DNA of 45,633 nucleotides from an uncultured Bacilli bacterium (GCA_944358815.1 CALVRX010000027.1:1-45633); one strand, 5' to 3'. Positions 24,803 through 33,733 are shown, counted from the stretch's first letter. Translations and numbers: made by a program. Notes: generated by a model not told the origin, from the letters alone.

Positions 24803-25354
24803 ATGCAACGCTGTCACTGGGTTAACTTAAACAATCCCCTTTATGTCAAATATCATGATGAAGAATGGGGCACACCCATCTATGACGATCATAAACTATT
24901 TGAACTTTTAATACTAGAAACATTTCAAGCCGGACTTTCTTGGGAGTGTGTTTTAAATAAAAGGCAAAATTTTCAAAAAGCCTATGACAACTTTGCTATA
25001 GATAAAATAATTAATTATGATGATAAAAAAATTGAATCTTTATATCAAAATCCAGGTATAATTAGAAATAAACTTAAAATTAAAGCATCTATTAATAATG
25101 CTAAAATCTTTACACAAATTAAGCAAGAATATGGTTCCTTTGCCAACTATATCTGGCACTTCACTAACAATAAAATCATCTATGAAACAAATAAAACTAA
25201 ATCAGAATTATCTGATAAAATATCTAAAGACTTAAAACAAAAAGGTATGACCTTTATCGGAACCACTATTATCTATTCCTATCTACAAGCAATTGGTATC
25301 ATTAACTCCCATGAAAAAACTTGTTTTAAATATCATAGCACTGACAATTGCTAA
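24803..25354 (+). CDS. tag: DNA-3-methyladenine glycosylase I
   Basis: Tag removes 3-methyladenine from alkylated DNA. The protein of 183 residues starts QRCHWVN with the zinc ligand Cys, then YHDEEWGTPIYDDHKLFELL, LETFQAGLSW (with the catalytic Glu), RNKLKIKASINNA and GTTIIYSYLQAIGIINSH, and ends with the His and Cys zinc ligands. AAGGAGG precedes the ATG, and one base separates it from ogt, so the methyl-lesion enzymes are made together. The terminator overlaps its stop codon. Confidence 0.96.
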   Translation: MQRCHWVNLNNPLYVKYHDEEWGTPIYDDHKLFELLILETFQAGLSWECVLNKRQNFQKAYDNFAIDKIINYDDKKIESLYQNPGIIRNKLKIKASINNAKIFTQIKQEYGSFANYIWHFTNNKIIYETNKTKSELSDKISKDLKQKGMTFIGTTIIYSYLQAIGIINSHEKTCFKYHSTDNC

Positions 25355-25374
25355 TTAATAGTAATTGTTTTTTT
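25344..25374 (+). terminator. ogt-tag terminator
   Basis: ACAATTGCT (25344-25352) pairs with AGTAATTGT (25360-25368), with one G-T pair, then a T run. A TATAAT (25376-25381) that may serve the next gene begins in the T run. Confidence 0.75.
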
Positions 25375-25425
25375 GTATAATCAAAATCATTTTTTCACAT
25401 AATAACGTTGAAAGGAATGATATAA

Positions 25426-25863
25426 ATGAATGAAAATGAAGAAATACTAGAATATATTTATCAAACTAGTAATATGGGTTATCAAAGTACCAAAGACTTA
25501 TTAAATGTCATTAAAACTAAAGATAACAAGATAAAAAAAATAGTATGTGAAATCAGTAAAAATTATGAAAAATATGCTAAAGAAACTGAAAAAATGTTAA
25601 AAAGTCAGCAATTAAAAGCCAAACCAATCAGTCTTATGGCCAAAACTATGTCCAAAATGAGTATCAATAAAGAAATGATGAATGATAATAGCGACTCTAA
25701 TATTGCCGATATGTTAATCCAAGGACTAACTATGGGGAACTTAGAATTGACGAAACATATCGATAATTATGCCAAAAGTGCTGATAAACAAATAATTGAC
25801 ATTGCTAAATCCTTAAGAAAATTCGGTGAACAGTATATAGAAAAATTAAAAGTTTATTTATAG
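25426..25863 (+). CDS. Helical hypothetical protein, possibly ferritin-like
   Basis: A soluble, nearly all-helical protein of 145 residues, rich in Lys, Glu and Met. Four helices can be seen: about 3-30, 33-58, 85-108 and 112-140. Alternating polar pattern and LIQGLTMGNLELTKHIDNY recall small ferritin-like four-helix proteins (DUF2383 or coat-protein-like families of Firmicutes), but the metal ligands ExxH are not clear. GAAAGGAATG precedes the ATG. It lies between ogt-tag and the FxLYD-like gene. The function is unknown. Confidence 0.6.
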   Translation: MNENEEILEYIYQTSNMGYQSTKDLLNVIKTKDNKIKKIVCEISKNYEKYAKETEKMLKSQQLKAKPISLMAKTMSKMSINKEMMNDNSDSNIADMLIQGLTMGNLELTKHIDNYAKSADKQIIDIAKSLRKFGEQYIEKLKVYL

Positions 25864-25865
25864 TA

Positions 25866-25894
25866 TTGAAATTTCCCCCAAAATAAATTATAAT
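25866..25894 (+). promoter_or_regulatory. Promoter of the second FxLYD-like gene
   Basis: TTGAAA (25866-25871) and TATAAT (25889-25894) are 17 bases apart. It begins 3 bases after the previous stop codon. Confidence 0.65.
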
Positions 25895-25919
25895 AGTAAT
25901 AAAGAAAGTAGGGGACTAA

Positions 25920-26405
25920 ATGAAAAAATTTGACAAAAAGAACGCAATTGATTTTATAAAAAGGAATAAAATACCATTACTCATCTTATTAGTGGTAATT
26001 ATTGCTTTAATTATTGGCTTAGTAGTATCTTCTAATATTGGTAAAGAATCTGATAACATAACTAAAAAGGAGCCAGAAGAAGGAATGACTGCCAATACCA
26101 ATGCCGGTATTGTTCAAGATGCCACTTACCAAGGCTTAAAATTTTCAAATATTTCTTTAATCTCAGAAAATGGATATAGTACTTTTTCAGCTGATGTTAC
26201 TAACACTAATGCTACAGATAGTAATATAGCCGATGTAAATATTATCTTAAAAGATAAAGATGGTAATGAAGTAATCACTTTACGTGGTAATATTGGTGAT
26301 CCACTAAAACCAAATGAAACTAGAACTATTACTGCTGTTACCAAAGGAAAATTTGCTAATGCCACTACTAAAGAAATTGCTGAATTCAAAAGCGTAGCTC
26401 AATAA
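25920..26405 (+). CDS. Membrane-anchored FxLYD-like protein, paralogue
   Basis: A protein of 161 residues with a basic start, a membrane segment (about 18-40), a short acidic linker and an external FxLYD-like Ig-fold domain (about 65-160): YQGLKFSNISLISENGYSTF, then ADVTNTNATDSNIADVNIIL, then LRGNIGDPLKPNETRTI. It is a paralogue of 9891-10316, to which it compares strand by strand. The domain type is common in secreted bacterial proteins and is thought to mediate binding or folding at the surface. A consensus promoter, AGGGGA before the ATG and its own terminator make it a single-gene unit. Confidence 0.8.
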   Translation: MKKFDKKNAIDFIKRNKIPLLILLVVIIALIIGLVVSSNIGKESDNITKKEPEEGMTANTNAGIVQDATYQGLKFSNISLISENGYSTFSADVTNTNATDSNIADVNIILKDKDGNEVITLRGNIGDPLKPNETRTITAVTKGKFANATTKEIAEFKSVAQ

Positions 26406-26419
26406 AGCTACGTTTTTTT
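26393..26419 (+). terminator. Terminator of the second FxLYD-like gene
   Basis: CGTAGCT (26393-26399) pairs with AGCTACG (26406-26412), followed by seven T. The stop codon is in the loop. Confidence 0.85.
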
Positions 26420-26430
26420 ATTATTTTTTT

Positions 26431-26468
26431 CATAAAAAAAACTTACCATAAAAGGCAAGGTAAACTTA
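26431..26468 (-). terminator. Terminator of the PilB-like gene
   Basis: On the minus strand AAGTTTACC pairs with GGTAAGTTT, with two wobble pairs, followed by a T run (26433-26440 as A on the plus strand). Confidence 0.55.
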
Positions 26469-28055
26469 TTCAATATCCAAACTCTCAATACTATTTTCAG
26501 TATTATTTAAATTATTAGTCATATTATTTGAAACAACATTTGTCTCATTACTTGGATATTGATTATTAACGTAGTTATTAGTAAAACCATTGTTTTGATT
26601 AACCGTATTTTGATAAACATTATTATAATTAACCATATTATCATTCATATTGTTTAAAGTATTTTGCTGATAAACATTACCTGGAACTACATTGTCTTGA
26701 GCTACTGTATTTTGATAAACATTATCTTGAGCTAAATTATTTTTTAAATCATCAACAAGCTCACTACGTGCACCAATATATTCACTCTCATGTTGTTCTC
26801 TAGCTGCCAAAGCCTCTTTAGTTTCCATAATAGCCTCAGATAATGAACTGTTAGCACTAATTCTATCATCATCTTCTAATTCTATTAATTTAAGAATTTC
26901 TTCAAAAGTCGTAAAACCTTTAACAACTTTCTCTAGACCATCTTGAAGCATCGTAATTACATTTCCACTTCCATAAACCAAATCTCGAATTTCTTCCTTA
27001 GAACGGTTATTACTTAAAGCATCACGTATATGCTGGTCAATTCTAAGCACTTCATGAATAGCAATTCGTCCTTTATATCCATCATGACATTCTTCGCAGC
27101 CCTCCGCATCGTAAATTTCCTCAACATCTTTATTTAAAACAGTTCTAAATACTTGTTTTTCATATTCACTAGTTTTTCTAAGCGTTTTACAATGTGGACA
27201 TAACTGTCTAGCTAACTTTTGAGACACAACACCTTCTAAAGCTGAAGCTAATAAATATTTTTGAACATCCATATCGATTAATCTCTCAATAGTATTAAGT
27301 GAAGTATTCGTATGTAATGTCGATAACACTAAATGTCCCGTAATTGAAGCACGGACAGCAATCTTAGCTGTTTCAGTATCCCTTATTTCACCAATCATAA
27401 TAATATTTGGATCTTGTCTTAAAATACTTCTAAGCGCACTCGCAAAAGTCAATCCTATTTTCGGATTTGTCTGTACTTGGTTAATACCCGTAATATCCAT
27501 TTCTATCGGATCTTCAACTGTAATAATATTAGTTGAAGATGTATTTAATTGCTGTAGCATTGAATAAACTGTCGTCGATTTACCAGTACCAGTTGCTCCA
27601 GTAACTAAAATAATTCCATTTGGAACACTCAACATTTCTAGTATTTTTTTATAATTTTCTTCGCTAAATCCGAGTTCCCCTAAACCAGCCATACTACGTG
27701 TATAATCCAAAATACGAATAACGATTTTCTCTCCCGTACTAACTGGTAAAGATGACACACGTAAATCCAAATCAATACCTTCTAAAGTCTCTTTAATAGC
27801 TCCATCTTGAGGTAACCTTGACTCTGTAATATTCATCTTAGAAATTGTTTTAATACGAGTAATTAAATAATCACGATATTCCTCAGGTACTGTTGCATAA
27901 TCCATTAAAAGTCCATCAATTCTAATTCTAATAAGCAAATGATCTTCATACGGATCAAAGTGAATATCACTTGCACCTCTTTTAGACGAATCAACTAAAA
28001 TATCGTTAATAATATCGGCAATTGGAACTTTAGCAAAGTCAAATGTTCTCATCAT
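26466..28055 (-). CDS. PilB/GspE family ATPase with Asn-rich repeat tail
   Basis: A type IV pilus or type II secretion assembly ATPase of 529 residues. It lacks the N1 (MshEN) domain and starts in the N2 domain (KRGASDIHFDPYED). Walker A GATGTGKS is at 153-160, the Asp box ITVEDPIE follows, Walker B is near 221, the His box at about 240-250, and a zinc motif CPHC (286-289) with CEEC (320-323). The core ends at about 395. The last 90 residues are rich in Asn with repeated DNVYQNT-like units, which I do not know from PilB proteins. No pilC, pilin or prepilin peptidase gene is adjacent. Confidence 0.92.
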   Translation of the reverse strand: MMRTFDFAKVPIADIINDILVDSSKRGASDIHFDPYEDHLLIRIRIDGLLMDYATVPEEYRDYLITRIKTISKMNITESRLPQDGAIKETLEGIDLDLRVSSLPVSTGEKIVIRILDYTRSMAGLGELGFSEENYKKILEMLSVPNGIILVTGATGTGKSTTVYSMLQQLNTSSTNIITVEDPIEMDITGINQVQTNPKIGLTFASALRSILRQDPNIIMIGEIRDTETAKIAVRASITGHLVLSTLHTNTSLNTIERLIDMDVQKYLLASALEGVVSQKLARQLCPHCKTLRKTSEYEKQVFRTVLNKDVEEIYDAEGCEECHDGYKGRIAIHEVLRIDQHIRDALSNNRSKEEIRDLVYGSGNVITMLQDGLEKVVKGFTTFEEILKLIELEDDDRISANSSLSEAIMETKEALAAREQHESEYIGARSELVDDLKNNLAQDNVYQNTVAQDNVVPGNVYQQNTLNNMNDNMVNYNNVYQNTVNQNNGFTNNYVNNQYPSNETNVVSNNMTNNLNNTENSIESLDIE

Positions 28056-28079
28056 ATCAATCTTGCTCCTTTTCTATTC

Positions 28080-28137
28080 TTCTAGGACTAGAATTTTATC
28101 CTAAAACTATTATATAATAGTTTTCCAAGAAAAACAA
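28080..28137 (-). promoter_or_regulatory. PilB-like promoter with 22-base palindrome
   Basis: On the minus strand TTGTTT (28137-28132) and TATAAT (28114-28109) are 17 bases apart. The -10 lies at the centre of a perfect 22-base palindrome (28103-28124, halves AAAACTATTAT and ATAATAGTTTT). The leader holds a second inverted repeat, TTCTAG-GA-CTAGAA on the plus strand (28080-28093). Confidence 0.6.
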
Positions 28138-28163
28138 TTGCAAAAAAAGTAAAATAAACAAAA

Positions 28164-29141
28164 CTATGTCAATCCTATCCAAAAATCAAACAAAATAAAC
28201 ATTAATAAAGATGATATAATGGCATGACAAACTCTTGCACATAAAAAGGGAAAATACTTAATATCCGTATCACTTAAAATACCCATAATTTGTATATGTA
28301 CAGATAATCCCCCAAACGATAAAATCATAACAGTCAGCACACACTTTACCTTTAATGGAATAGCTTCTAAACTAATATATTTAAGTCCCTGTGTCATCTC
28401 TACAAAACCATTTAAAACACTCTGTAAAATACTATTTAAATTTAAATTATTATCGATAATTGTTGTAATCACTAAACACATCGTAATAACCCCTAATATC
28501 AGTAATAAAGTATCAATACTGCTAATAAGCGCACTAGTTATCATCTGTCCAAAACTTTCCTTATTTTTGTTTCTTTTATCCTGCATTTCATCAATTGCTT
28601 TAATAAAACTAGTGCTGTCTTTTTCCTTTGCACTTGGATGATAACTCCTCATCCCCAATCCAACGATTAAATTACCTAAATAATGACACAGTAAAATTAA
28701 AACACCGGTCTCTTTGCTCTGTAAAAATATCACCGCTACTGTCCCTAAAATAAATAAAGGATTAGAAAAACAAGTAAAACATAAAATCTTTGTCGCCTCA
28801 TAACGATTAATCTTACCATCTAAATAAAGTTCTCGCGTATACTTTGCATTCGCAGGATTTCCTGATATAATACTCATGAAAAAGATAAATGCGCATATCC
28901 CTTTAATTTTAAAAACACGGTTCATAATTCCTTTGAATAAATTACCCATAAACTCTGGGATACCACATTTAATTAAAATATTTGAAAGTACAAAAAAGGG
29001 AAATAATGATGGAAATACATTATTTTTAAACACATTCAGTGAAAAATTAACCGAACTTAAAATACTTTCTGATTCAGTTAAAATTTCATATACAATAAAA
29101 AATAAAATAAACATTATAATCACATTAATCCATCTGCGCAT
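28164..29141 (-). CDS. ylbJ: YlbJ family membrane protein (Gate/nucleoside recognition domain)
   Basis: A membrane protein of 325 residues with about eight hydrophobic segments. It matches the YlbJ sporulation integral membrane family with Gate domains: FPSLFPFFVLSNILIKCGIPE, shown by the motifs FPSLFPFF and LSNILIK, then SIISGNPANAKYTRELY, RYEATKILCFTCFSNPLFI and a second Gate-like half (LSFGGLSVHIQIMG). In Bacillus, ylbJ is sigma-E dependent and needed for resistant spores. Whether this organism forms spores cannot be told. It is divergent from ylbL, a conserved neighbourhood. GTAGGTGA precedes the ATG. Confidence 0.87.
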   Translation of the reverse strand: MRRWINVIIMFILFFIVYEILTESESILSSVNFSLNVFKNNVFPSLFPFFVLSNILIKCGIPEFMGNLFKGIMNRVFKIKGICAFIFFMSIISGNPANAKYTRELYLDGKINRYEATKILCFTCFSNPLFILGTVAVIFLQSKETGVLILLCHYLGNLIVGLGMRSYHPSAKEKDSTSFIKAIDEMQDKRNKNKESFGQMITSALISSIDTLLLILGVITMCLVITTIIDNNLNLNSILQSVLNGFVEMTQGLKYISLEAIPLKVKCVLTVMILSFGGLSVHIQIMGILSDTDIKYFPFLCARVCHAIISSLLMFILFDFWIGLT

Positions 29142-29187
29142 AATTTCACCTACTATTAAATAAACCTATTATTGAAAGGAGATATAT

Positions 29188-30201
29188 ATGAAAAAATTAA
29201 TTGGTAAAATCAAAGAATATATCAAACAATATTATAAAATTTTACTTGTTTATATCGCTCTTTTAGCATTATTTCTAGTAGAATTTCCTTACTATATTTC
29301 TGCCCCAGGTGGTCTTATCAATACCGAAGAAAAAATTGTTTTAAAAGATGACTTTAAACTTTCCGGTTCCTTAAATATGGCTTATGTTTCTGAAATCCAC
29401 GCCACCATTCCCACCTTAATCTATTCTGCTTTAAATAAAGATTGGGATGTCGAAAAAGAAACCGAAGTTAAAAATGATAACGAAACTATTGAAGAAAAAG
29501 ATTATAGAAACAAAATGCTATTAAAAGAAGCTAATGATACTGCTTTACTTGTCGCCTATAAACACTCCGACATTGATTATAAAGTCACTGACAATAAAGT
29601 ATATGTCACTTATATCGATGAAATAGCTAAAACTGACCTTAAAATAGGGGACCAAATCATCAAAATTGATGATAATCAAATTCAAAACAAAACCGAACTA
29701 TTTGACTATATCGCCTCTAAACAAATCAAAGATAAAGTCAAACTAGAAGTCAAAGATATAAATGGTCATACCCAAACTAGAACCGCCACCTTGATAAACC
29801 TTTTAGATGAACCCAAAATAGGCGCTGTTGTTACTGAAACATTTAATGTAAAATCAAATAAGCCAGTAACCTTTAATTTTAAAAATACCGAATCAGGATC
29901 ATCAGGTGGTCTTATGCTAACCTTAACTCTTTATAGCCATTTAAATAAAATTGATTTAACCCATGGCAAAACAATTGTAGGAACAGGTACCATTGATGCC
30001 AATGGTAATGTTGGCGAAATTAGTGGCATCAAATATAAATTAATTGGAGCGGTTAATAAAAAAGCCGACTTATTCATCGTTCCTAAAGGCGAAAATTATA
30101 AAGAAGCTAAAAAAGTCAAAAAAGAAAAAGGTTATGATATTAAACTAGTCCCTGTCGGAACTTTTGAAGAAGCCCTTACATACTTAGAAAAAAATTTTTA
30201 A
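29188..30201 (+). CDS. ylbL: YlbL-type Lon-like (S16) protease with PDZ domain
   Basis: A membrane-anchored serine-lysine protease of 337 residues. It has one N-terminal membrane segment (about 17-34), then PYYISAPGGLINTE, typical of the family, a PDZ domain (about 130-205; LKIGDQIIKIDD), and a Lon-type protease domain with the catalytic Ser of ESGSSGGL (about 239) and the Lys of GIKYKLIGA (282-284). There is no ATPase part. In Bacillus, YlbL is linked to the SOS response, degrading the division inhibitor YneA together with CtpA. AAAGGAG precedes the ATG, and ylbJ is divergent, 46 bases away. Confidence 0.93.
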   Translation: MKKLIGKIKEYIKQYYKILLVYIALLALFLVEFPYYISAPGGLINTEEKIVLKDDFKLSGSLNMAYVSEIHATIPTLIYSALNKDWDVEKETEVKNDNETIEEKDYRNKMLLKEANDTALLVAYKHSDIDYKVTDNKVYVTYIDEIAKTDLKIGDQIIKIDDNQIQNKTELFDYIASKQIKDKVKLEVKDINGHTQTRTATLINLLDEPKIGAVVTETFNVKSNKPVTFNFKNTESGSSGGLMLTLTLYSHLNKIDLTHGKTIVGTGTIDANGNVGEISGIKYKLIGAVNKKADLFIVPKGENYKEAKKVKKEKGYDIKLVPVGTFEEALTYLEKNF

Positions 30202-30216
30202 TTTATTTATTTTAGG

Positions 30217-30224
30217 TGTATAAT
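30217..30224 (+). promoter_or_regulatory. -10 region of the gene at 30245
   Basis: TG directly followed by TATAAT (30219-30224), 20 bases before the ATG. No good -35. Confidence 0.4.
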
Positions 30225-30244
30225 AAAAAGTCCGAGGTGAAAAT

Positions 30245-30871
30245 ATGAAAGATAAAGCAACTACTTTTCAAGAACCATTTTTAGTAAATCTATCAAATTT
30301 ATGTATTTATCAAAATCATAGTTTTGTAAATAATCTTTATAAAAATAATTTTGACCCAAACATTTTATCCAAAACTATACTGTTAAAATGGACTACCGAT
30401 GAAAAAGGACAAAAATATTTAATAGATATTTTAACTAATACTAAAATATACCTGTTAACAAAACATATAGATAAAAATATTGTAAAACTAAAAAAAGCCA
30501 ATATATGTTATCTAGTAACTACACCATATCATTATAACTATAGTGGACTATCAAACACTAAAAAATATTTCCATGACCTTCCTAATGCCTTAGCCGTAGA
30601 TATTAAAAATATTAAACCAATCACACTTGCTTCAAAAGAAGAAAATCAAAGTCTACAAGATTATCCAAATAACAACGTTCAGCCTAGAATTAAATACATT
30701 GAAACCCTAAAAAATATTCAGTATGAACAATTTCAAAATAATCTAAACTACTCCGAAACCGAAATTGTTAAACAGCACATAGCCGAAATAACTAATGATT
30801 TTTCATTTTTTATTCATCTTCTCAAAGCTAAACAAAAAAAACTAACCAAAAACATCTATTTAAAAAAATAA
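30245..30871 (+). CDS. Hypothetical protein
   Basis: A soluble protein of 208 residues without membrane segments, basic and rich in Asn and Lys. I do not recognise a family. The first 150 residues look alpha/beta (FLVNLSNLCIY, KTILLKWTTDEKGQKYLIDI, NICYLVTTPYHY) and the rest is helical. GAGGTGAAA precedes the ATG, and a -10 box lies ahead. It is placed between ylbL and mutS with no overlap. Codon use and base composition match its neighbours, so no sign of transfer is seen. Confidence 0.6.
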   Translation: MKDKATTFQEPFLVNLSNLCIYQNHSFVNNLYKNNFDPNILSKTILLKWTTDEKGQKYLIDILTNTKIYLLTKHIDKNIVKLKKANICYLVTTPYHYNYSGLSNTKKYFHDLPNALAVDIKNIKPITLASKEENQSLQDYPNNNVQPRIKYIETLKNIQYEQFQNNLNYSETEIVKQHIAEITNDFSFFIHLLKAKQKKLTKNIYLKK

Positions 30872-30897
30872 CTTAAAAATTATATTAAATAAAGCTA

Positions 30898-30926
30898 TTT
30901 ACAAGCCTTGCTATTCATGATATAGT
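30898..30926 (+). promoter_or_regulatory. mutS promoter
   Basis: TTTACA (30898-30903), 17 bases, then TATAGT (30921-30926) preceded by TGA. Confidence 0.55.
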
Positions 30927-30989
30927 GAAAAAAATAAGTGATAAAATAAACAAAACTTAATTAAATAACAAAAAAATGGAAGTGATTTA

Positions 30990-33524
30990 ATGGAAAGAAA
31001 AGACGTCGATATAAATAAAGTAACCCCAATGATGAAACAATACTTGGAAATCAAAAACCAAAATGAAGACCTCATCATTTTTTTTAGATTAGGCGATTTT
31101 TATGAAATGTTTTTCGACGATGCTATTAAAGTATCTCACGAATTAGAACTAACCTTAACTGGTAAATCTGCTGGCTTAGAAGAACGCATACCTATGTGTG
31201 GAATTCCATACCATGCCGCTAATACCTACATTGAAAAATTAATTGAAAATGGACATAAAATAGGCATTGTTGAACAACTAGAAGACCCTAAAAATGCAAA
31301 AGGTATTGTTAAAAGAAGTATTATTCAAATCATCAGCTCCGGAACTATCATGGATACTGATACACTAAAAGCCGATGACTTTAACTTTATTGCTTCAATT
31401 ACTGATTTTAAACATGGTTATGCCATTAGCTATGCCGATGTTTCTACCGGTGAAATATATGCTTTTTTATTACCCCATAACCAAACTAAACTAGTTTCTG
31501 AAATTATTAACCTAGGCATTAAAGAAGTTATTATAAGTAGTAAAGTTGATAAAAGTATTTATGATATTTTAAAAAATCAATTTCATTTAACCGTCACCAT
31601 CACTGATGAACTATCAGATGAATACGCTTATATCTATGAAGACATCATTGACCAAAGATATATAAATTCCGTCAAACATCTTCTTGCCTATATTATTCAT
31701 AATCAAAAACGTAGTTTAAACCACCTACAAAAACTAGAGATTAAAGAAACTAAAAACCATTTAAAAATGGATGTCCATACCAAACGTAACCTAGAACTCA
31801 CCGAAACCCTTCGGTTAAAGCAAAGAAACTATTCCCTAATATGGCTTTTAGATAAAACTAAAACTGCCATGGGTGCTAGACTTTTAAAAAGCTATCTTTT
31901 AAATCCCTTAACTGATAAAAAGGAAATTGAAAGAAGATATGACACTGTAGATACTTTGCTTAAAGAATTTATCTTAAAAAGTGACCTTGAAAAATACTTA
32001 ACCGAAGTATATGATCTAGAAAGGCTAAGCGGTAAAATTGCCTTTGGTAATGCCAATGGTAAAGACCTACTTCAATTAAAAACCTCGCTAAAAGTCTTAC
32101 CACAAATATCTGAAATCCTAGAAAAAATAAACTATCACAAAAAACTGACTGATTTTTCCACTTTGTATAACCTACTTGAACAAAGTATCTATGAAAACCC
32201 TCCGATCAGTACCAAAGAAGGTTATTTAATTAAAGAAGGCTATAATAAGGAGTTAGATGAGCTTAAAAACTTAAGAAAAGGTGGTAAAGACTTTGTTGCC
32301 AAATTTGAAACCGAAGAAAGAGAAAAAACCGGCATTAAAAACCTTAAAGTAGGTTATAATCGTGTCTTTGGTTACTATATCGAAATAAGTAAAGGTAATA
32401 CTAACCTAGTCAAAGATGAGTGGGGTTATCAAAGAAAACAAACCTTAGCAAACTGTGAAAGATATATCAGTCCTATCTTAAAAGAAAAAGAAGCTCTAAT
32501 CTTAAATGCTGAAGAAAAAATCATTGAATTAGAATATAACCTCTTTTGCGAAATAAGAGATGAAGTCAAAACATATATTCCAAAACTTCAAAAAACAGCT
32601 AAAATTATCAGTGAAATTGACGTTTTACAATCCTTTGCGACCATCGCTGAAGAAAATAACTATGTAAGACCAATTATAACTGAAAACGAAATTTATATTA
32701 CCGAATCCCGCCATCCTGTTGTTGAAAAAGTCATAAATGGTGAATTTGTATCTAATGATATTATCATGGATAAAAACACCAACATTTTATTGATAACTGG
32801 ACCTAATATGGCTGGAAAATCCACCTATATGCGCCAAATGGCAATTATCGCTATCATGGCACAAATTGGTTCATTTGTCCCAGCCACTGTAGCAAAATTA
32901 CCCATATTTGATGCCATTTATACTAGAATTGGCGCTTCTGATGACTTAGTTAGTGGCGAATCAACTTTTATGGTCGAAATGACCGAAGCTGCTAATGCTA
33001 TCACTTCTGCTACTGATAAAAGTTTGCTCCTTTTCGACGAATTAGGTCGTGGTACTGCCACCTTTGATGGTATGGCTCTAGCGCAAGGTATTATCGAATA
33101 TATCCATCAAAATATTAAAGGTAAAACCTTTTTCTCCACTCACTACCACGAACTTACTGACTTAGATAAAACCTTAAAACATTTAAAAAACATTCATGTA
33201 TCAGCTTATGAAGAAGATGGCAAAATTACCTTTCTTCATAAAATTAAAGAGGGTAGTGTTGATAAAAGCTATGGTATTCATGTTGCTAAACTCGCAAACC
33301 TCCCAGACTCCGTTATCCAAAGAGCCTCTGAAATCTTGAAAGTTTATGAAGATAAAGAAAAAAAACGCGACATTAAAGTTCAAGAAGCCTTGCCAATTGA
33401 TGAATTAATGCCTCAAAAATCGAAAATAGAAGAAGAAATAGAAAAAATTGACCCTTTAGAAACCACCCCAATGGAAGCCTTAAATATTTTGTATAAATTA
33501 AAAAAAGAAGTGAACAAAAATTAA
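30990..33524 (+). CDS. mutS: DNA mismatch repair protein MutS
   Basis: MutS finds base mismatches and small loops and, with ATP, recruits MutL. The protein of 844 residues has the mismatch-wedge motif FYE (about 37-39 in RLGDFYEMFFDDA), the connector and lever/clamp domains, Walker A GPNMAGKSTYMRQM (from about 604), MTEAANAITSATDKSLLLFD, DELGRGTATFDG and FSTHYHEL. The C terminus keeps a short MutS dimerisation helix. AAGTGAT precedes the ATG. The usual next gene, mutL, does not follow; a terminator and then the Tad operon do. Confidence 0.98.
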   Translation: MERKDVDINKVTPMMKQYLEIKNQNEDLIIFFRLGDFYEMFFDDAIKVSHELELTLTGKSAGLEERIPMCGIPYHAANTYIEKLIENGHKIGIVEQLEDPKNAKGIVKRSIIQIISSGTIMDTDTLKADDFNFIASITDFKHGYAISYADVSTGEIYAFLLPHNQTKLVSEIINLGIKEVIISSKVDKSIYDILKNQFHLTVTITDELSDEYAYIYEDIIDQRYINSVKHLLAYIIHNQKRSLNHLQKLEIKETKNHLKMDVHTKRNLELTETLRLKQRNYSLIWLLDKTKTAMGARLLKSYLLNPLTDKKEIERRYDTVDTLLKEFILKSDLEKYLTEVYDLERLSGKIAFGNANGKDLLQLKTSLKVLPQISEILEKINYHKKLTDFSTLYNLLEQSIYENPPISTKEGYLIKEGYNKELDELKNLRKGGKDFVAKFETEEREKTGIKNLKVGYNRVFGYYIEISKGNTNLVKDEWGYQRKQTLANCERYISPILKEKEALILNAEEKIIELEYNLFCEIRDEVKTYIPKLQKTAKIISEIDVLQSFATIAEENNYVRPIITENEIYITESRHPVVEKVINGEFVSNDIIMDKNTNILLITGPNMAGKSTYMRQMAIIAIMAQIGSFVPATVAKLPIFDAIYTRIGASDDLVSGESTFMVEMTEAANAITSATDKSLLLFDELGRGTATFDGMALAQGIIEYIHQNIKGKTFFSTHYHELTDLDKTLKHLKNIHVSAYEEDGKITFLHKIKEGSVDKSYGIHVAKLANLPDSVIQRASEILKVYEDKEKKRDIKVQEALPIDELMPQKSKIEEEIEKIDPLETTPMEALNILYKLKKEVNKN

Positions 33525-33539
33525 TCATTTCTTTTTTTA
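33500..33539 (+). terminator. mutS terminator
   Basis: AAAAAAAGAAGTGA (33500-33513) pairs with TCATTTCTTTTTTT (33525-33538), 14 pairs with one wobble. The stem begins within the last codons of mutS. Confidence 0.8.
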
Positions 33540-33606
33540 TCGCTTCACGCTTCTTTACAAAAAGTAAAATAAAAAATAAAAAAATATATACAACATCTAA
33601 AAAATG

Positions 33607-33703
33607 TGGTATAGTGAATAATACGTCAAATGATAGACAATATACGTGATTAAACAATATAATGTCATATCAAAAGAAACATTAAAACAATGTTTCTTTT
33701 GTG
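33607..33703 (+). ncRNA. Candidate small RNA between mutS and tadE
   Basis: An extended -10 TGG plus TATAGT (33610-33615) predicts a start near 33622. No reading frame with a ribosome binding site follows. About 60 bases on, CAAAAGAAACATT (33671-33683) pairs perfectly over 13 bases with AATGTTTCTTTTG (33689-33701), ending in a T-rich arm, like an intrinsic terminator. A second, weaker hairpin (GACAATATA with TATAATGTC, one mismatch) lies before it. This gives a possible transcript of about 80 bases. No gene upstream needs this terminator, because mutS has its own. Confidence 0.4.
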
Positions 33704-33733
33704 TCCAATTAAATAAAAATATATTTTAAATCA

